Shown here: positions 10,201 through 19,957 of the stretch, piece by piece
Layout: each line of letters opens with the position of its first letter
Position numbering within the stretch: position 1 is the stretch's first letter
Source of the DNA: Ochromonadaceae sp. CCMP2298
Lineage: Eukaryota > Sar > Synurophyceae > Ochromonadales > Ochromonadaceae
Assembly (NCBI GenBank): GCA_026770595.1
Contig: MU633752.1
Span: 1-25,153 of the forward strand
Direction of reading: 5' to 3'
Length of the DNA: 25,153 bases
Notes under the pieces: generated by a model
What the model was told of the DNA's origin: nothing
Seen by the model: only the letters and a program-made list of their open reading frames with translations
Database searches by the model: none
Made by a program: the position numbers and the translations under genes

Positions 10201-13200
10201 CAGAGACCAGAGTCTGGAGAAGTTCTGGGCCTCCAGGAGGGCGCTGCAGTCGGTGTCTGAGGGGCGGGCGAAGCATGGCTTTCATGGGGTGCTGGAGCTG
10301 CTCAGGGGTGTGCTGGTCTCCCCAGAGGACTTCGACGGCGCGGAATTGCTGGAGACAGAGTTGCCCGTGCTGGTGGTGCAGAGCACAGAGGACGCCTTCG
10401 TGGACCCCAAGAATGCATCTCTCTTTAGGCCTGAGAGTCTGCCCCTCACGCGTTGTTTGGTGGACAGCATGAGTGACGCGCTCGATCCCTCTGCGGTGCA
10501 TGTGAGCTGGCTCAAGGCGGGGCACGAGGTACTACAGGAGAGAAACGCGTTCATGCTGAGGTACGTTTCGCAATTGGCGCAGTTGTGCGGCGTTAGACCG
10601 GTAGGTGCACCAACCCAGTCACAGGTGGAGACGGCGGATATATTTGACGTGCTGGAGGTGGCGGCTGCGTCGGTGAAGGTGGTGAAGGCGAAGGTTAAGG
10701 TACAGACGCAGTGGGAGGAATACGACGAAGATGACGAAATGGACTTCGATAATCCCTTTGCTGATGAAGTGAGTGTGGGGAGTGTGGGGAGCGTAGGCAC
10801 AAGGGGGAGCAGGGGGAGCAGGGGGAGCAGGGGGAGCTTGGGCGAGGAGGAGCACAAGCACTTCAACGAGGACGCAGAAGAAGAGGCGGAGGAGCAGCGC
10901 CTGGAGCAGGAGCAGGCTGAGGCTGCAGCTAAGGCCACACAAGAGAGCGAGGCGGCCGCCGCTGCGGAGGAGGAGGCACAGCAGGAGGCGCAGAGGGTGG
11001 CCAACAAGCAGCGCCGAGACGCAGACCGCATCAAGCGCGCATCCCTCGCCGTGGAGAGGAAGAAAAGAGAACTGCACGTGTCTCGCGCAAACCACTTGGC
11101 TCTGCTATACACGCGAGAGAGAGAAGAGGCCGACAGGAAATTTGAAGAGCGGGAGCTTACGAAGATGACTCGTGAGGACCAGCGGGCGCACTTTGCTGCG
11201 GAGTACCTCATAGAGTGCGATATCGCGGAGAACAGCTGGAGACTGGCGCGCGTGCGGGCGGAGCGCGTGGGTCTGCTGAGGCGGGCAGAGGCCATAAAAC
11301 GGGTGGAGGAGAAGATGGCCAGAGAGAGAGCAGCGCGCATTGAGGAGCGCAGACGCCGCGCGCAGGAGCTGGTGCAGTCAATAAAGCAGGAGGAATTGGT
11401 GCTCTCTGGGGAGAAGAATGGGGGCTACGATCTACCCACCAATCGCAGCATGGTCAAACTGGTGATCGACGCGTCCAATAGGCTTATGCAGGACTTGTTG
11501 GAGTGCAGGCAGAAGTCCATAGAGGCTCTGCAGAGGCAGCGCCTTGTGCAAGAAAAGACAGACCTGTTTCGCAAACAACTGGCAGAGGTGATGGCGGACG
11601 AGTCTCGCCTCAGAAGGGCTATCCGCCTGGTCGAGTCCAACGCAGAGGTGGTGGGTAACGAGGTGCAGGCGGCGACGCAGTTGCAGAGTCTGCAGGTATC
11701 TCTCTCGCAGAAACAAGACACACTTGAGGAACTGGGTGCTTTATCGTCGCAGCGAGAGGACCAGCTAGATGCGGCCAACGCGTCCGCGCAGAGTCTGAAG
11801 ATCGCCACCCAGGAGAGGGATCGGCTGATGCACCTGAGGGTTGATGAATTGAGGTCGTTCGAGAACCAGCTAGCCGAGGACCTGAATGTGCTGAAGTTCC
11901 AGAAGGAAAATTTCATCGTTCTGCGTGATAGGAAGAGGATCTCCGTGCTGCACCACCAGTTAAGACTGGACACCGTGGAGAAGGAGCTGGTGCGGGTGAA
12001 GCAGGAGAAGGGCAAGCTGATCGACACAGATGTGTGGGTGGGCGGGGTGATGCAGCGCTGCGTGACCAAGGAGCTGCGCAAGCACCTGAGGGAGGAGATC
12101 AAGAAAGCAGCCACTGTGAGGGACGGGGTGCTGGTGGAGCTGAAGGACATCCGCGTGAAGACGTTCAACACCATGGAGAAAATGGCCAAGGTGAGCACCC
12201 TCACCCCTGATCCTTACCTTTACCTCTGACCCTGACCCCCCCTGCCCCTTACCCTGTCCCTTAACTCTGACCCTGCCCCTATCCCTGACCACCAACCCGC
12301 ACCCTAATCCCACCCACCCCTCCATCTCACACACACCCCAGCTGAGGCGCGACCTGAAGAAGATCATCCACGTGACGAAGGTGCTGTTCAAGATGTACAA
12401 AAAGTTCCTCTCCGAGTCCATCACACAGGTATTTAACCCACTCCTTCTATACTGAAATGCGTATTAATCCCACTTCTATACTGAAATGTGTATTTAATCC
12501 CCACATCCACACTTCACACTCGCTACCCTCACTCCCCCCCCAGGTCATGGCCAGCCTCGAGGAGAGACAGAAACACGCCACCCGCAAGCACGAAACAATC
12601 GGGACTACTTTGGAACGTGTGCGCGCTAAGGAGTCCGACCTGCGCTCCAGAGATGAGCGGCAGTTCATCGGCATCGACCTCGTGCTGCACCCAGAAGCCT
12701 ACGAGAACCTGGGGGTGGTGGAGGTAACTATCAGAATATCGTCATCACTATTATCATTACATCGTCATAATCATTATCTCTGCACTATTACTATTATAAT
12801 AATCATCATCTTCTGTCATTATCATCATTAGGCCGAGCAGATGCAGTTCGACCAGGACTACCACTGCACCCACTCACAAGCAGACCTCATAAAAATTCTC
12901 AAGCTACCCGACGCTGTCAATCTCGCGATGCCCTTTCTGCGCACTGTGGGAGACCTGCACGCGCATCGTCTGCTGAACGTGTACCTCAAAGACAAGGGGG
13001 ACAACTACTTCCACAAGAGAGACTTCATGGGTCACGAGGCGGGGCCTGAGGACAGGGGGGATGATGAGTCGGTACTCTCAGGTCTAGGGGGGGAGGGGTC
13101 GGTGGCATCAGGGGCAGCCGGGGTGCTGCAGAAGGTCGCAGAGAATATGCACGAGACGCTGCTGAGGGAGTCTCTTCGCTCCCGTCTGCGTAGTGCGGAA

Positions 13201-16200
13201 CCCCACGAGTTGACCGAGGAGGAGCAGAAGTTTCTGGTGGTGGACCGGGTGCTGTGCGGTGGAGAGGAGGAGGGGGTGATTATGGTACGTACTGTGGACA
13301 GCACGCTGAACTCTTCGATCGCCAAGAAAGCCCAACTGGTGAACGTAGACAAGGGGGGTCGCAGGGTGAACCACACGGAGGAGTCCATCTACCTCGACAT
13401 GCGGGGCCGCTTCGACCAAGGCGAGGACGTCTTCCAGTACAACTGGGCGTGCCCTTTCTCCCTCTCCGAACTGCAAAAGATTCGATCAAAACCCATCAAC
13501 CTGGTCAGCTCTGAAGAGTTCTTTGTACGACAGCTGATGGACAAGTATCACGTGGACGGGAAGGAGACGTACCTGGGACTGACCACTGCCCAGCTGGTGA
13601 GGGAGATGGGGCACACGATAGGCCGTAGGGGTAGGCGGCTGGACAGAGAGCTGGACGAGGAGCTGGCGGAGGCGGAGAGGCTGCGGGAGCAGACAGAGGC
13701 CGAGGACACTCTGGCCAGCCTCGCATCCATCTCAACCAAACACAATCTGCAGGAAGCGCAGTACGCGCAGTCAGAGAAGGAAGAGATGGTGAAGGAGGAG
13801 TTGGAGGACATACCTAGAGAGTGGGGCAGCTGGTCCGAGATACACCCTGCCTCGGCGGGCAAGCTCTCCCAGCACGGGTACTTCCACGCCCCCCACTTCG
13901 ACCCCCATCAAAATCATCCCGCCTCATATGCAGTCAGAGCTAGAGAGGCGCCCGAAGACGAGTCAGACTCAGACATGGAAGAAAGCATAGAGCCCATCCC
14001 CATGGCCCCCTCCATCCACTCTGACTCCCAGCCCGCCTTCTCGGTGCTGCAGATGAAGGCACACGAAAACCATTCGCTCTTCCACGTGGCTGAGACGCTC
14101 ACCGCACTGGCCCAGTGTAACCCGCGCAAGTTAAAGGGCAGGACGGTGCTGGTGCAGGCGCCGCTGATACAGCTGCTCCGGGAGTGCAACGTGGAGTTGC
14201 AGGCTAGGCAGTCCAGAACGCACTTCTTCTCCCTGCCCCAGGAGGCTGACATGCATGCTTTAGATCTGACAGTGAAGATCATGTATAGGGGCTCGGGGGC
14301 GGGCCGGGGGAACAAATTGGGCCGACTAGCGGCCAGCCTGTATCGCCTGCATACAGCGGAGGGAATCCCCCCAGAGCCTGTGGGTTACTCCCCCTATGAG
14401 CAGCAGACCCCCTGCTCCACTGAGCGTATGGGTACGATGGTCATCCTACACGCACCGCGAGCCACCCCCCTACCCATGGGCACATTCCAACTTGTAGTGG
14501 CTGCGGGTTCAGCCACGCAGTACACTCTGGAGGTGATCTGTCGAGCAGCACAGGCCGCCCTGCCTATCTGCAAACTAGCCATCGGGGTGGCGCGCAGGAT
14601 ACAGAGCCGCTACCCCCCCCTTTTAGCTGAGATCGACTCGGTCGAGGAGAGCATCCGCCTGGCTGAGAGGAAGCTGTTGGTGTGTCGCAAGATGGTGAGG
14701 GAGGCTGAGTTGGAGTCGCAGAGGGCCTCCAAGGGCATGCGCGTGTGCGCCAAGAAGAAAGAGGAGGACGACGAGGACTACCTGCTGATGGTGGACGAGA
14801 GAAGAGATCTTTTGCGGGAGTTGGCTATCTACGAGATCGAGTTCGCGCAGTGGGCGGAGTTGTATCAGATACGAGGCGCTGAGCAGGACGACATCAGGGA
14901 GGGGCTGCGCATGATGTACAGGTACAAGCGCCGAAAGCTGGTAGAAAAGGAGGACATCAAGAGGGACCTGGAGGGTGCGCGGAGGGACCTGCCTGCCTGC
15001 ATGGTAATCCTGAGCAGTACAGCGGAGGCGGTGCAGGTGGCCGTGTCGCTGAACACGATTGTGCAGGGGGTGACTGAGGAGACCACTGCGGCCACGATGG
15101 GTACGTACTGTGCACACCTATGCCCACTTATACTCAGTTATACCTACCTCACTCCCACATTCACGCACACACACTAAATTTTTCATACCCATCTACCCAT
15201 CTACCCTCCCATCTACCCACCCATCCCACCCCCCACCCCAGGCGACTACGGCGGCATCCAGATGTCCACTCCCGCAGAAGACGTACGAAGACACATAAAG
15301 CAGTTCGGGTTCAAAGCACTGCATCTGGAGGAGCAGCAGTGGAACCTTCTGGATCAGGCTAGGTGTCCGGGGAAGTATGAGTGGCTGAGGGAGCTGGAGG
15401 AGAAGGAGAGAGTGAAGAGGATAGAAAAGGGCAAGAAGGAGGAGAGGCCCAACCCGGCGCTGGAGGAGTTTCGGTATGTTTGTGTCGTATGTCCGTATGT
15501 CAGTTTATGTGTGCTGTAGTGTATGTGTCTTAGTATGTGTGTCAGTGTATGTGTCAGTATATGAGTTACAGTGTGACAGTATGTGAGTTACAGTATACAT
15601 GGAACATGTGTCATGTGTTGAAGTATAATGCCCTCCTCTCATCCCCCTCTCCCCACAGCATGACCAAGGTCGAGATCGAGTACATAATGTCCACGCCCTT
15701 CTCCATGCTCTCGCGTAAGGAGGTCACAGTGCGCAAGCTGCTGACGAAGTTCCACGACGACGCGGACGCTCTGCGGAAGTCTCTCGCAGCCATGGCGTAC
15801 TCGTTCGACCCACACGTGGCGGAGCGCATTCGGTCTAAGAACCCCAAGTCTTACAACAAGGAGCAGAAGCACTGGGCGTCGATTGACCGCATACTGCACC
15901 CAGAGGTGCGTGCTGTAGTGTGCTATATGCTGTAGTGCACTCCTGCTGTAGATAGTATGCTAGTTTGATATTGTGGGCTGTAGCTTTGAGTTTCCCTGCT
16001 AGCTCCAAAACGATCCCCAAAATTATCCCCGCCTACGAATTGACTCACTCCCATCACCTGCACCCCCTTCCTCCCTATACCCCCCACAGATCTGGCAGTT
16101 CTACGTGAATCACCACGAAAACTTCCTGGACCGGCACGAGAAGGAGGCAGGCGACCCCAACAAGGGCAAGAGCAAGCGGCCCAAGAAGAAGAAGAAGAAC

Positions 16201-19200
16201 AAGGCGCCCAAGCTGGCAGACGCCTCTGGGGATTCTTCTGTCGGGGGTTCTTCCTGGTTTGGGGGAATGTTGGGGGGTGCGAATACGAAGCAGGAGAGTA
16301 GTACTTGGAGTCTGCTGGGCAGTGTAGGCGGTAAAACGAAGAGACAAAACAGTATGGTGAAAAGGCAAGACAGTGCTATGGGGACTGCGAAAAGGCAGGA
16401 TAGTGTGGGCAGTGGGTGGGGGCTGAGACAAAACAGTGTGGTGAAAAGGCAAGACAGTGCTATGGGGACTGTGGAGAGGCTGGATAGTGTGGGCAGTGGG
16501 TGGGGGCTCAACACTTTCTTCTCGGGCAGCAAGTCTTCCCTCCAGTCTTCCCAGGATGGCGCTAAGGAGGATCAAGAAAGGAAGAAGGAGAGGAGGGATA
16601 AGGAGATGGAGGAGGAGGAGGAGGAAGAATCTGAGGATGAGTTTGACACCGGCGGGGAGGGGGGGGATGGGGGGCTGCAGGAGATGACAGAGGAGCACAA
16701 CCTTGCCCTCAAAAGGATGCAAACGCGCGTCAGACTCTCCTCACGGGAGGGCATGGTGCGAACCCGCCGCACGCTGGTGGACCTCGACAGCGAGACGTGG
16801 GAGTGCAGTATAGACAAGGAGGCAGTGTTGCTGATCTGGCGCACACCGAGGCAGTTCCTGACAACTGATGATGAGAGACATGTGTTCCGTCTGCTGATGA
16901 AGTACAACGGGCAGTACTCATCCTACATGGATGAGATCATGCAGGCTCGCCGCAGGCAGGGTAACTCCGTGCAGGAGGGGAGGCACATCCAGTGGGAGAA
17001 GGCGGGCAAGCTGGTGGCGAAGGACGTGGACTTCAGGGCTAGGCAGCTGCTGAGGGAGGTAGACAGAGCCACATACACGCGCAACGACTGGATCAGCAGC
17101 GACGTGCTGCACGCCAACGACCAGAAGTTCCCAACAAAGGTATGTTACCCCTGACCTATATGATACCACACACAACCCCCTCCTACTGCCACACCTTTCT
17201 GTGACACCATATTAAACCCCCACCCTCACCTTTACAGCCTAACCTTAATCTGAACTCCCCACTTCCCGCAAATGTGTATTTATCCCCCTCCTATACTAAA
17301 ATATGTATTAAACCCAGGTTTTGCGCATGCATCTCGAGGAGGCTCTGGACGGACTGCTGGCAGAGCAGATAGGGGACAGGGAGAGACACGCCCGCATGAA
17401 GCACGAGTCAGACTCGGAAGAAGATCCGGCAGAACTGGCGCACCTGGCGTTAGAGGTGGTGGAGGAGGAGTGGGGGGAGGAGGGGGGGCAGGAGGAGCTT
17501 GGTGGGGTCGGGGCTGTCGGGGGGGTGGGGTGGTTGGGGGTTGAGGAGGGGCGCAAGGGGAAGGAGAAGGGGGAGGAGAAGGGAAAGACGAGGGATGGGG
17601 TGGATGCGGAAATGCTGGCGAAGGTCAACTGCCGCACGCGTAGGAGAGAGAAGCGCAAACTGAAGATCAAGAAGCTATCGGAGGAGTTGGAGGTGCAGCA
17701 GGCGAAGAGGAAGCTGGCCCACAAGAAGTCCGGACACGCACTGGCGGAGGCAATCATGCAGGAGCAGCTGGGGCAGTCGGGCTGTCTGGCGTGTCGAACT
17801 AAGTACTGCAGGTGAGCCCCACTCACCCTCTGACTCCAATTCTCACTCGAACCCTAACCCTAACCCTTACCCTTACCCTTACCCTTACCTTAACCCCCAC
17901 CCTAACCCTAACTACAACCCTAACCCTAATCCTAACCTCAATCTGCTAACCCACAACCCACAGGTGGCAGCCCCCCGAGGACAAGAAGCTCTGCTTCGAA
18001 AGAAAGGACGTGCTGGACCAGGAGCTGGAGCGAGTGCGCAAGGACCGAGAAGCCACCATATTCGAGTCAGAGGTGGTGCTCTCCGTGCTGCTGGGCGGCA
18101 ACAAGGTCTTTAAAAGGCAGGACTTAATTGACGAGCTCAGCTCAGAGCAGAGGGAATTAAGCAACAGAATCGAGCTGGTGGACATCGATCGAGAGCTGCA
18201 TGATGCGCATGCAACCCGCAAGGATACCTACGAGTCATCCCACCTGCACGGGTTCGCGCTCATCATGTGGACGCAGAACGCGCGCACGGCGCTGTTCGGC
18301 CGCCAGTCTCACCTGTGCTCGCTATCAGTGGCCAGGGAGGTGGTGGACGACATCCTGGACTGGATGCTGGACGGCTGGTTCTTCGGAGAGAGGCAGAACG
18401 AAGACAAGGGGGATCTAGAAGGCGCTGTGTCCCCTTACCACAACTCTAACCCTGGGTCCCCTCACCGCAGCCCTGTGCCTAAATCTAGCCCGGAGAAGGA
18501 GAAGAAGAAGAAAATCGCATCTGCTGACGTATTTATGGCTCTGGAGAAGGCGCGGGAGAACAAGCAGAAGCGCGAAGACGTAGGAAAACCCAAGCGCCTT
18601 GATGTGGGGATTAAGCAGGCCGGCCTGCTACTGGAGAGGGGTTTTGAGGAAAGCCAGGTTACAGGCAAGCAGGCGGAGGGGCTGAAGGTGGCGAGGGGGG
18701 GCAACGCGCACGAGCGCAAGCTGGACGCGACGGAGGTGAACATAAAGTTCGGCATATTTATGCTTACGATGATGTACTTCAGAGCTATGGTGTATTTGCG
18801 CAAGGAGCGGGAGAGGGGCAGGGTGGGGGCTAAGGGGGTGGGCGAGAAGGGGGCCCAGGGCAAAGGTGGAGGGGATGAGGGGGGTGCGTTCGATAAGATG
18901 ATGACGGACGATCGCATTAGGGAGATAGATGAGGCCAAGCGTGCCGAAGCGCGTCGCAAGAAGATCGACATCATGCTGGCTAGAACGCACGAGGGAGAGG
19001 CGCGCCGCCTGCTGAGGGAGAAGACAGAGCAGCGCGAGGCGATAGACAGACTGCAGAGTATCGTGCGCAGACAGCGCCTAGAGAACGAGTGCATCAGCGT
19101 CATACAGAAGCAGTACAGGGGACACTTGGGACGCAAGGCGGGCTTCCGCTGGAGGCTGAAGCGAGACGAGTTGCACGCAGCCACAGCCCTGCTCACCTCT

Positions 19201-19656
19201 GCTGCGGTCGGCGTGCAGCGCATCTTCAGAGGCTATTCTGATAGACTGTATGCGATCAACAAGAGACGCGAGATGCGGCAGTTCATTGCGCTCATGCGGG
19301 TGCAGGAGTCTCAGATGGACGAAGAGATGTACTGGCAAACTCACCCGTGGAGCAAGTTTAAAAAGACCCAAAAAGAGTGGGTGGCGATGAAGTTGGAGGA
19401 GATGAAGGTCAGGGAGGAGGGGGCTGGACACCTCTCTCCAGAGGAGCAGATGGAATTAGACAAGCTGAAGAGGGACTACGCGGGCCTGGAGGAAGGAGAA
19501 GAGGAAGAGGAGAGTCTGGGGGAGGAGGAGAGTTTGGCGGAGGTGGAGGATGAGATTGAGGCGGTGTTGAGGTCGAAGAAGGAGGGGAAGGAGAAGGCGA
19601 AGAAGGAGGAGTCGCCAAAGAAGGATGCACCTCCCCCTTATGCACCCCCCCCCTAG
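7217..19656 (+). CDS. Giant multidomain protein: EF-hand-like, alpha/beta-hydrolase-like, coiled coil, two IQ motifs, 9 exons
   Basis: Exons 7217-12190, 12342-12428, 12544-12723, 12832-15100, 15242-15473, 15659-15905, 16090-17139, 17318-17811, 17964-19656; all joins are in frame, giving 3741 residues. Order: N-terminal beta-rich region; degenerate EF-hand pair (about 255-331); Gly/Thr repeat (about 361-391); Ser/Pro/His-rich linker (about 720-815); alpha/beta-hydrolase-like domain (about 816-1125) with candidate triad S920 (GASAH), D1059, H1103; acidic stretch; coiled coil (about 1215-1660); a D-x-x-L-H-P-E motif recurring at about 1728, 1881, 2653 and 2997; RQNS/RQDS repeat (2748-2803); Cys cluster C3169-C3188; IQ motifs at 3558 and 3595; acidic/Lys tail. 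IQ motifs bind calmodulin or EF-hand light chains, so a Ca2+-responsive cytoskeletal or flagellar scaffold is inferred. I recognise no named family. A split into several genes is possible, but no stop or promoter suggests it. Confidence 0.8.
8302..8391 (+). repeat. GGTACGGGCACGGG-type coding minisatellite (Gly-Thr-Gly-Met repeat)
   Basis: A run of GGTACKGG/GGTATGGG/GGCACKGG hexamers inside exon 1 of the giant gene encodes alternating Gly-Thr-Gly-Met/Lys. It is a low-complexity linker between the EF-hand-like region and the Ser/Pro-rich region and probably varies in length between strains. Confidence 0.8.
10770..10836 (+). repeat. GAGTGTGGG / GGGGGAGCA coding microsatellite
   Basis: Three AGTGTGGGG-type units run into four AGGGGGAGC units, encoding a Ser-Val-Gly then Arg-Gly-Ser tract. 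It separates the acidic patch after the hydrolase-like domain from the coiled coil. Confidence 0.8.
12429..12502 (+). repeat. Tandem repeat of about 30 nt starting at an intron donor
   Basis: Intron 2 of the giant gene holds TTCTATACTGAAATGCGTAT at 12445 and a second copy, TTCTATACTGAAATGTGTAT, at 12474, each followed by TAATCCC-like sequence. The donor itself (GTATTTAACCCA) matches the tail of the unit. A diverged relative lies in intron 7 (17267-17316). Confidence 0.75.
12724..12831 (+). repeat. ATC/ATT-rich intron 3 of the giant gene
   Basis: This intron is built from ATC, ATT and CATTATC trinucleotide-like units and is AT-rich, unlike the C-rich introns around it. It contains no C-rich polypyrimidine tract apart from TTCTGTC and ends ATCATCATTAG. 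Confidence 0.75.
15474..15658 (+). repeat. TGTATGTGTCAG repeats in intron 5 of the giant gene
   Basis: The intron is dominated by imperfect units of GTATGTGTCAGT, with GTGAGTTACAGT also repeated (about 15558-15595). It ends in a C-rich tract and CCCCACAG acceptor. The GT-rich sense strand again differs from neighbouring introns. Confidence 0.7.
16342..16509 (+). repeat. 84-nt tandem duplication in the coding sequence (2 copies)
   Basis: Positions 16342-16425 and 16426-16509 are near-identical 84-nt (28-codon) units in exon 7 of the giant gene. Each encodes R-Q-N-S ... K-R-Q-D-S ... R/L-D-S-V-G-S-G-W-G-L. The duplication keeps frame and multiplies R-x-x-S sites. Confidence 0.92.
17267..17316 (+). 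repeat. Diverged copies of the intron 2 repeat at an intron acceptor
   Basis: Intron 7 ends with AAATGTGTATTTATCCCCC then CCTATACTAAAATATGTATT, which align with the intron 2 units at 12445-12502. The last copy runs straight into the acceptor AAACCCAG. Confidence 0.7.
17851..17943 (+). repeat. Telomere-like CCCTAA/CCCTTA repeat inside intron 8
   Basis: About 90 nt of CCCTAA, CCCTTA and CCCTAAT units fill most of the intron between the two exons that encode the Cys cluster. The units equal TTAGGG-type telomere repeat read on the minus strand, with many variants. It is interstitial, since coding sequence lies on both sides. Confidence 0.88.
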
Positions 19657-19957
19657 AGGGGACAGGGGGGACAGAGGGGACAGAGGGGACAGAGGGGACG
19701 GGGGGACGGGGGGACAGGGGCGTGGGGGAAGATCCCCTGTATGAGTAGGGGGAGGGAAGCTGTTGTGTGTAGAAACAGGCGCTTGTGCGTCAGTCTGTTT
19801 TGTATATCTGTCCATAAATATCCACTAACACCAAGAAGTGCATAGTACACATATACATAGTACATACATAGTACACAGTCCACTAACTGACTAACAGAAA
19901 AGAAGGTAGATTGACTCTACAAATTTACTTAATACACGTGGGATAAATGGATGGGGC
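19657..19957. other. Convergent 3' intergenic region with G-rich and CATAGTACA repeats
   Basis: This lies between the stop of the giant gene and the stop of the minus-strand gene. It begins with about seven GGGGACAGA/GGGGGGAC units (19657-19723), a potential G-quadruplex on the + strand. Further on, CATAGTACA recurs four times (19839-19878). No ORF of note. TCCATAAATATC (19811-19822) is AT-rich, but no AATAAA signal was identified. Confidence 0.65.

Noticed and set aside
9719-11340. Long minus-strand ORFs (268 and 352 codons) inside the giant gene exon 1
   Set aside because: Complement of a high-GC, coiled-coil coding region; Ser/Arg/Leu-rich composition is typical of antisense frames.
15474-15658. 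CRISPR-like array
   Set aside because: Units are short, imperfect and directly adjacent with no uniform spacers, and they lie in a eukaryotic intron.
17851-17943. True chromosome end (telomere)
   Set aside because: In-frame coding exons lie on both sides, so it is interstitial.
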